Source of the DNA: Mageeibacillus sp. UBA1212
GTDB taxonomy: Bacteria; Bacillota; Clostridia; UBA1212
Assembly (NCBI GenBank): GCA_002309655.1
Contig: DBXM01000009.1
Location: 1 to 17,137 of the forward strand
DNA length: 17,137 bases
Reading direction: 5' to 3'
Position numbers and translations under genes: made by a program. Positions within the stretch are counted from its first letter, which is position 1. The number at the start of each line of letters is the position of its first letter. Under the pieces are notes generated by a model, which saw nothing but the letters and a program-made list of their open reading frames with translations, was not told the DNA's origin and did no database searches. Shown piece by piece: positions 13,258-17,137 of the stretch.

Positions 13258-14028
13258 ATGGCAATTCTCAACGTCAGCAACATACAAAGATTTTCCACTG
13301 GCGACGGCCCGGGCATCAGGACGACGGTCTTCTTGAAAGGGTGCAACCTGCGCTGCCCGTGGTGCCACAACCCGGAAAACATCTCGCCATCGCCGCAGAC
13401 TCTCGTTTTTAAGGCTGCGGGAAAAACCGCAACGTACGGTGTCATTATGACCCCCTTGGAGGTCGCGGACGACGTTTCGGAGGACGCGGAGTTCTACAAT
13501 GCGGGCGGCGGAGGCGTCACTCTGAGCGGGGGCGAGCCGATGCTCCAGTACGAAGGTGCTGCGGAGCTTGCGGCGATTCTGAAAGAGCGCGGGATAAGCA
13601 CGCTTGTTGACACGGCGGGAAGCGTTCCCTGGGGGAATTTCGAGGCGGTCCTCGGGTGCGTGAATGATTTTTACTTTGATATCAAGGCGGGTTCGCGGGA
13701 AAAATACGCGGCGCTGACCGGCGGGGATTTCGACCTGATCGTCTCGAATCTCAAAAAACTCGTCGCGCGGGGAGCCTCCGTGACGGCCCGGATTCCGTTC
13801 ATTCCCGGCGTGAACACGTCGGATGAGGAACTCCGCCTGATTCTGAAGGTGCTACTGGACGCGGGCGTGGGCCGCGCGGATTTGATTCCGTTCCACCGTC
13901 TGGGGAGCGCGAAGTATGCGGCGATGGGACTGGATTACCCCTTCGCGAAGACGCTTCCGCCGGCGGCTGAGGAGGTTGCGAGGACGGCGGAACTGCTCGG
14001 AAAATATATCGAGACAGGGATTGAATAG
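13258..14028 (+). CDS. Glycyl radical enzyme activase, radical SAM, short PflA-like
   Basis: A 256-aa radical S-adenosylmethionine enzyme that installs the glycyl radical on the upstream enzyme. C29-x3-C33-x2-C36 (GCNLRCPWCHNP) binds the [4Fe-4S] cluster, preceded by FSTGDGPGIRTTVF (12-25). SGGEP (90-94) is the SAM-binding GGE motif, and PFHRLGSAKY (211-220) is the late family block. Activases of the characterised Cys-X-Glu eliminases normally carry an extra ferredoxin-like insert with eight cysteines after the radical SAM motif. Here residues 37-90 contain none, so the protein is of the PFL-activase size class (246 aa in E. coli). It starts three bases after the GRE stop without a clear ribosome site, implying translational coupling. 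The partner is certain from position; the lack of the insert is the odd feature. Confidence 0.93.
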   Translation: MAILNVSNIQRFSTGDGPGIRTTVFLKGCNLRCPWCHNPENISPSPQTLVFKAAGKTATYGVIMTPLEVADDVSEDAEFYNAGGGGVTLSGGEPMLQYEGAAELAAILKERGISTLVDTAGSVPWGNFEAVLGCVNDFYFDIKAGSREKYAALTGGDFDLIVSNLKKLVARGASVTARIPFIPGVNTSDEELRLILKVLLDAGVGRADLIPFHRLGSAKYAAMGLDYPFAKTLPPAAEEVARTAELLGKYIETGIE

Positions 14029-14037
14029 GAGATTGTT

Positions 14038-15132
14038 ATGAAAGCAAAAGCGGCGGTTTTTGAAGGCGCGAACGTTCCGTTCAGCGTGAGAGAATTTGAG
14101 ATCACCAAGGTGCCGGCAGGGTACGGGAAGAGCGAGCTCATCGCCAGCGGCGTGTGCGGCACGGACGTTCACATTTTCAAGGGAAGGCTCGAGGTCGGCG
14201 CGCCGTCGATAATCGGGCATGAGTTTGTGGGGCGGCTGACCGGCTGCGACCCGGAAGAGGCGGCGAGGTTTGGCCTAAAAATAGGCGACAACGTGATTGC
14301 GGACATCGCGGTGCCCTGCGGGAAGTGCCTTCTGTGCAGAACGGGCGACGACGCCAACTGCGTCAACATGCGCGACACAAACAGCGGCGACATAAACGTG
14401 CCCCCGCACTTCTACGGCGGCTACGCGGAGGTCAACTACACGCCCCTCACGAACCTTCTGAAAATTCCTGAGGGCGTCGATCCGGTGGCGGCTGCGGTAT
14501 TCGCGTGTCCGGGGCCGACGGTCGTTCACGGCGTGAGGCTCGCGGAGCAGGCGGGTTACACGATCGGCAGTGAGACGGTCGCGGTCGTGCAGGGACTCGG
14601 TCCGGTCGGCTGCTTCGCGGTCATGTATTTAAAGGCGCTCGGCGTGAAAAAACTGTTCGCGGTAGGCGCGCGCCACAAGCCGGAACGCGCGGAGTTGCTT
14701 AAAAAACTCGGCGCCGACGTGGTGCTGAGCCTCGAAAAAGACGGTGAAAACGCGATCAAGGCCAAGATCCTCGCGGAAAACGGCGGCCTCGGCGCCGACG
14801 TCTGCGTCGAATGTTCAGGCGCGCCTTCGGCCGTCCCCCTCGGCATGGACATCCTGCGGAACCGCGGCGTCTACATAATTCCCGGCCAGTACAGCGACAG
14901 CGGCCCGGTCAAAATCGACCCGCAGACGATCACGTTCAAGGCGCTCCGCTTCATCGGCTCGTCCCAGTACTCCATAAAGGACGTCCGGATCTACCTGGAG
15001 TTCATGAAGAACCACAAGGCGCTTCAGGAGGTCGTGAAGTCCCTGGCGACGTGCTACAAGGTGAGCGACGTGAACCGTGCGTTCGACGACGCAATCGCGG
15101 GCAGAAACATAAAAACGCTGCTGGTAAAGTAA
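14038..15132 (+). CDS. Zinc-dependent medium-chain alcohol/polyol dehydrogenase
   Basis: A 364-aa MDR dehydrogenase related to sorbitol and threonine dehydrogenases. Catalytic zinc ligands are C40 (GVCGTDVH) and the H61-E62 pair (GHE). The structural zinc site is complete: C94-x2-C97-x2-C100-x7-C108. The Rossmann motif GLGPVG (186-191) binds the nicotinamide cofactor, and the segment AVGARHKPERA after the second strand has Arg where NAD-specific enzymes usually have Asp, hinting at NADP(H) (inference). The start ATG at 14038 is nine bases after the activase stop, with AGGAG across that stop. As third gene of the GRE operon it probably oxidises the substrate alcohol or reduces the carbonyl made by the glycyl radical enzyme. 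Sugar or amino-acid alcohols are plausible substrates; none can be chosen. Confidence 0.9.
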   Translation: MKAKAAVFEGANVPFSVREFEITKVPAGYGKSELIASGVCGTDVHIFKGRLEVGAPSIIGHEFVGRLTGCDPEEAARFGLKIGDNVIADIAVPCGKCLLCRTGDDANCVNMRDTNSGDINVPPHFYGGYAEVNYTPLTNLLKIPEGVDPVAAAVFACPGPTVVHGVRLAEQAGYTIGSETVAVVQGLGPVGCFAVMYLKALGVKKLFAVGARHKPERAELLKKLGADVVLSLEKDGENAIKAKILAENGGLGADVCVECSGAPSAVPLGMDILRNRGVYIIPGQYSDSGPVKIDPQTITFKALRFIGSSQYSIKDVRIYLEFMKNHKALQEVVKSLATCYKVSDVNRAFDDAIAGRNIKTLLVK

Positions 15133-15133
15133 A

Positions 15134-15152
15134 AATGCCTTTAGTGGGCATT
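15134..15152 (+). other. Intercistronic stem-loop after the dehydrogenase gene
   Basis: AATGCC (15134-15139), a 7-base loop and GGCATT (15147-15152) form a six-pair stem directly after the stop codon, without a U-tract. It may be an mRNA processing or partial termination site between the GRE cluster and the VanW gene. Confidence 0.35.
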
Positions 15153-15190
15153 CGCCCCCTTAAAAAATGATTCTACGAAAGGAAAACCTC

Positions 15191-16042
15191 ATGAACAAAC
15201 CAATCAAGCGCTCGAAGCTTCGCGCCGCGTGCGGCATGCTTTATTACAAGACAAAGCGGAAGCTCCTCTGGCTGAGGATGCGGAAAAGGTTCGCTACCGA
15301 ACGCAGTCCGGAGCCGCTTCCCGAGCTTCAGTTTACGCACAAAACGCCGCTCCTCAGAAAGCTCAAGGACGTCGACATGTACCTCCAGTACAACAAGATC
15401 ACCAACCTTAAGCTCGCGGCCGCGAAGATAAACGGCGTCGTCGTGAAGCCCGGGCAGACGTTCAGCTTCTGGTACCTCGTGGGCAAAACGTCCGCGAAAA
15501 AGGGCTACAAAGAGGGTCTGGTCCTCAGCAACGGCCGCGTCGGGAAGGGCATCGGCGGCGGTCTCTGCCAGATGACGAACCTTATCTACTGGATGACGCT
15601 CCACACGCCTCTAACGGTCACCGAGCGCTACCGCCACGGCTACGACGTCTTCCCGGACTCCAACCGCACGCAGCCTTTCGCCAGCGGCGCCACCTGCTAC
15701 TACCCGCACCTCGACCTGATGATCCGCAACGACACGGACATACCGTTCCAGCTTCTGGTGAACGTCGGCGAGGAGTATCTCACGGGCGAGTGGAGGTCGG
15801 TCGAACCGCCGCTGTTCAAATACGAGATTGTCGAAAAGAACCACGAGATGCGGCAGGAGTTTTGGGGTGGCTACTCGAGGCACAACGAGCTCTACAGGGA
15901 GGTTTACACCCGAGACGGAGAGTTTGTGCGCGAGGAGTTTGTGGTCGCGAATTCCGCGATTATGATGTACCGGCCTTTCCTCACGGGACCGGACGGCAAA
16001 GGCACCTGTGGTGAAGACGACCACAGCAAGTACGACAGGTAG
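15191..16042 (+). CDS. VanW family protein
   Basis: A 283-aa protein with the VanW domain in its middle: INGVVVKPGQTFSFW (80-94), KGYKEG (104-109) and the signature GIGGGLCQ (120-127) with C126. VanW was named from vancomycin resistance clusters but its biochemistry is unknown; the fold is thought to act on or near the cell envelope. The N-terminus is basic (RSKLRAACGMLYYKTKRK), without a clear signal peptide or membrane helix, so location is uncertain. The start was placed at the ATG at 15191, with GAAAGGA about eight bases upstream, rather than at 15167. It lies 58 bases after the dehydrogenase stop and 74 bases before the Gfo/Idh gene, a looser fit than the preceding genes. No VanA/VanH/VanX-type ligase or dipeptidase gene is nearby, so antibiotic resistance is not indicated. 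Confidence 0.88.
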   Translation: MNKPIKRSKLRAACGMLYYKTKRKLLWLRMRKRFATERSPEPLPELQFTHKTPLLRKLKDVDMYLQYNKITNLKLAAAKINGVVVKPGQTFSFWYLVGKTSAKKGYKEGLVLSNGRVGKGIGGGLCQMTNLIYWMTLHTPLTVTERYRHGYDVFPDSNRTQPFASGATCYYPHLDLMIRNDTDIPFQLLVNVGEEYLTGEWRSVEPPLFKYEIVEKNHEMRQEFWGGYSRHNELYREVYTRDGEFVREEFVVANSAIMMYRPFLTGPDGKGTCGEDDHSKYDR

Positions 16043-16116
16043 AAACGCACGCGGTTTTAGGCAAAAGGCTTGAAGAAACGATAATTTTTGCTAAAAGTTT
16101 GAAAGAGGGACGGAAA

Positions 16117-17137
16117 ATGGAAAAAACGGTAATCGGGATCATCGGATGCGGCACGATTGCCAACAGCGCGCACATTCCCGCGTATCTCAAAAATCCGGAC
16201 GTTCGGATCAAGTATTTTTGCGACATCATTCCCGAAAAAGCGTCCGGGGCGGTCGAAAAGTACGGCTGCGGCACCGCCTGCACCGATTATCACGACGTGA
16301 TAAACGACCCCGAAGTCGACGCTGTGTCCGTATGCACCCCGAACAGAATGCACATGACGATCACCTGCGACGCGCTCGCCGCGGGGAAGCACGTTTTGTG
16401 CGAAAAGCCGGCCGCGAGGACGTACGCGGACGCGCTCAAAATGCAGGAGGCGCAGCACAAATACGGAAAGACTCTGAACATCGGCGTCGTGAACCGTTTC
16501 AGCTCCGCGGTCCGCAAAATCCGGGAAATGATCTCGAACGGCGACCTTGGCGAGGTCTACCACGTCTACGTGAGCTTCCGCCAGCAGCGCTCGATTCCCG
16601 GCCTCGGCGGCGCATTTACGACGAACGCGATATCGGGCGGCGGCGTCCTGATCGACTGGGGCGTTCACTATCTTGACATCGTGATGTTCTGCACGGGCGA
16701 CCCGCGGCCGGAGACCGTTTCCGCGAAGGCGTTCTGCAAGCTCGGAGTCGATATGAAAAACTACGTATACGAGGGCATGTGGGCGGAGAACACAAAAGAC
16801 CTGAACGGAACGTACGACGTGGACGATTTTGTGACAGGTTTCGTGCGTACGTCAGGCCCGACCGTAACGTTTAACGGCGCCTGGGCACAGAACATCGGCG
16901 TCGGCGAGTCCTTTATCGACTTCCTCGGCACGAAGGGAGGCATCCGCTTGAACTACGGCTCTGATTTCACGTTTTACACCACCGGCAGCGGAAAGCTCGT
17001 GAGCTATAAGCCGGAGTTCAAACCGAACGACATGTTCCAGGAGGAGATCGACTCGTTTGTACGTGCCGTCAGGACCGGTGAAAAGCAGCCGTCGCACATC
17101 GACACCGTGATAATCACCGCGAAAATGATGCAGGCGA
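16117..17137 (+). CDS. Gfo/Idh/MocA family oxidoreductase, C-terminally cut by window
   Basis: The frame is open from the ATG at 16117 to the last base (340 codons). AGAGGGA lies six bases upstream of the start. The N-terminal Rossmann domain has GIIGCGTIANSAHIP (7-21) and CTPNRMH (73-79); EKPAA (96-100) is the family's conserved Glu-Lys-Pro, and GVLIDWGVHYLDIV (177-189) holds the active-site D180/H184 pair. The C-terminal alpha/beta domain continues (FLGTKGGIRL, 269-278). Such enzymes oxidise or reduce sugars, inositols and related polyols with NAD(P). It is the fifth gene in the run and supports a carbohydrate or polyol role for the GRE cluster, though a 74-base gap means separate transcription is possible. 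Since this family has typical lengths of 340-390 aa, only the last part is missing. Confidence 0.92.
   Translation, partial: MEKTVIGIIGCGTIANSAHIPAYLKNPDVRIKYFCDIIPEKASGAVEKYGCGTACTDYHDVINDPEVDAVSVCTPNRMHMTITCDALAAGKHVLCEKPAARTYADALKMQEAQHKYGKTLNIGVVNRFSSAVRKIREMISNGDLGEVYHVYVSFRQQRSIPGLGGAFTTNAISGGGVLIDWGVHYLDIVMFCTGDPRPETVSAKAFCKLGVDMKNYVYEGMWAENTKDLNGTYDVDDFVTGFVRTSGPTVTFNGAWAQNIGVGESFIDFLGTKGGIRLNYGSDFTFYTTGSGKLVSYKPEFKPNDMFQEEIDSFVRAVRTGEKQPSHIDTVIITAKMMQA

Noticed and set aside
16057..16085. Separate promoter for the Gfo/Idh gene (GATAAT at 16080-16085)
   Set aside because: No acceptable -35 at 16-18 bases; too weak to list.

Overview
The window reads as a chromosomal stretch of an anaerobic, fairly GC-rich Bacillota (Clostridia-like), probably host- or gut-associated. 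This is inferred from strong GGAGG-type ribosome sites, TTGACA/TATAAT-type promoters, an oxygen-sensitive glycyl radical enzyme with its radical-SAM activase, a VanW-domain protein, a PPTGD-type surface anchor and U-tailed hairpin terminators. Eleven protein genes are supported; both end genes are cut by the window. I see no tRNA, rRNA, CRISPR array, insertion sequence or phage gene.

Layout. (1) 1-515: the 5' end of a minus-strand AAA ATPase (ATPase_AAA_14/DUF4143 type). A clean promoter precedes it, with a 13-bp palindrome beside the -35, then a phased array of six ATTTCGC repeats and an orphan plus-strand terminator. (2) 516-3426, minus strand: a two-gene operon of a CrtI/retinol-saturase-like flavoenzyme and an NAD(P)H/FAD/[2Fe-2S] reductase. 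The genes overlap by 11 bases next to a 24-bp x4 tandem repeat that lies in the first gene's coding sequence. (3) 3562-5373, plus strand: a lipoprotein with a GH99/GH71-like barrel and a CBM9-like tail, divergent from (2). (4) 5455-7893, minus strand: a small uncharacterised protein with its own consensus promoter and a six-hairpin-glycosidase-like cytoplasmic protein. A 17-bp-stem bidirectional terminator separates them from (3). (5) 8122-9264, plus: a CDF cation exporter (Mn-like site residues) with a long structured leader and an apparent second C-terminal domain. (6) 9399-10913, plus: a strongly expressed-looking surface protein with signal peptide, repeated beta domains and a C-terminal PPTGD/TM/RRK anchor, closed by a textbook UUCG terminator. 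(7) 11152-17137, plus: glycyl radical enzyme, activase, zinc alcohol dehydrogenase, VanW protein and Gfo/Idh/MocA oxidoreductase, running off the end.

The most interesting unit is (7). The glycyl radical enzyme carries the Cys-X-Glu signature of radical dehydratases/eliminases rather than the Cys-Cys of pyruvate formate-lyase, yet it is short (700 aa), has the variant GCIEN, and is paired with a minimal PFL-activase-like partner lacking the ferredoxin insert. With a zinc dehydrogenase and a Gfo/Idh enzyme alongside, the working model is anaerobic radical dehydration or cleavage of a polyol or sugar derivative followed by redox conversion of the carbonyl product. The substrate cannot be read from sequence. 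The second candidate system is the flavoenzyme/ferredoxin-reductase pair in (2), which looks like a self-contained NAD(P)H-driven double-bond reductase or desaturase.
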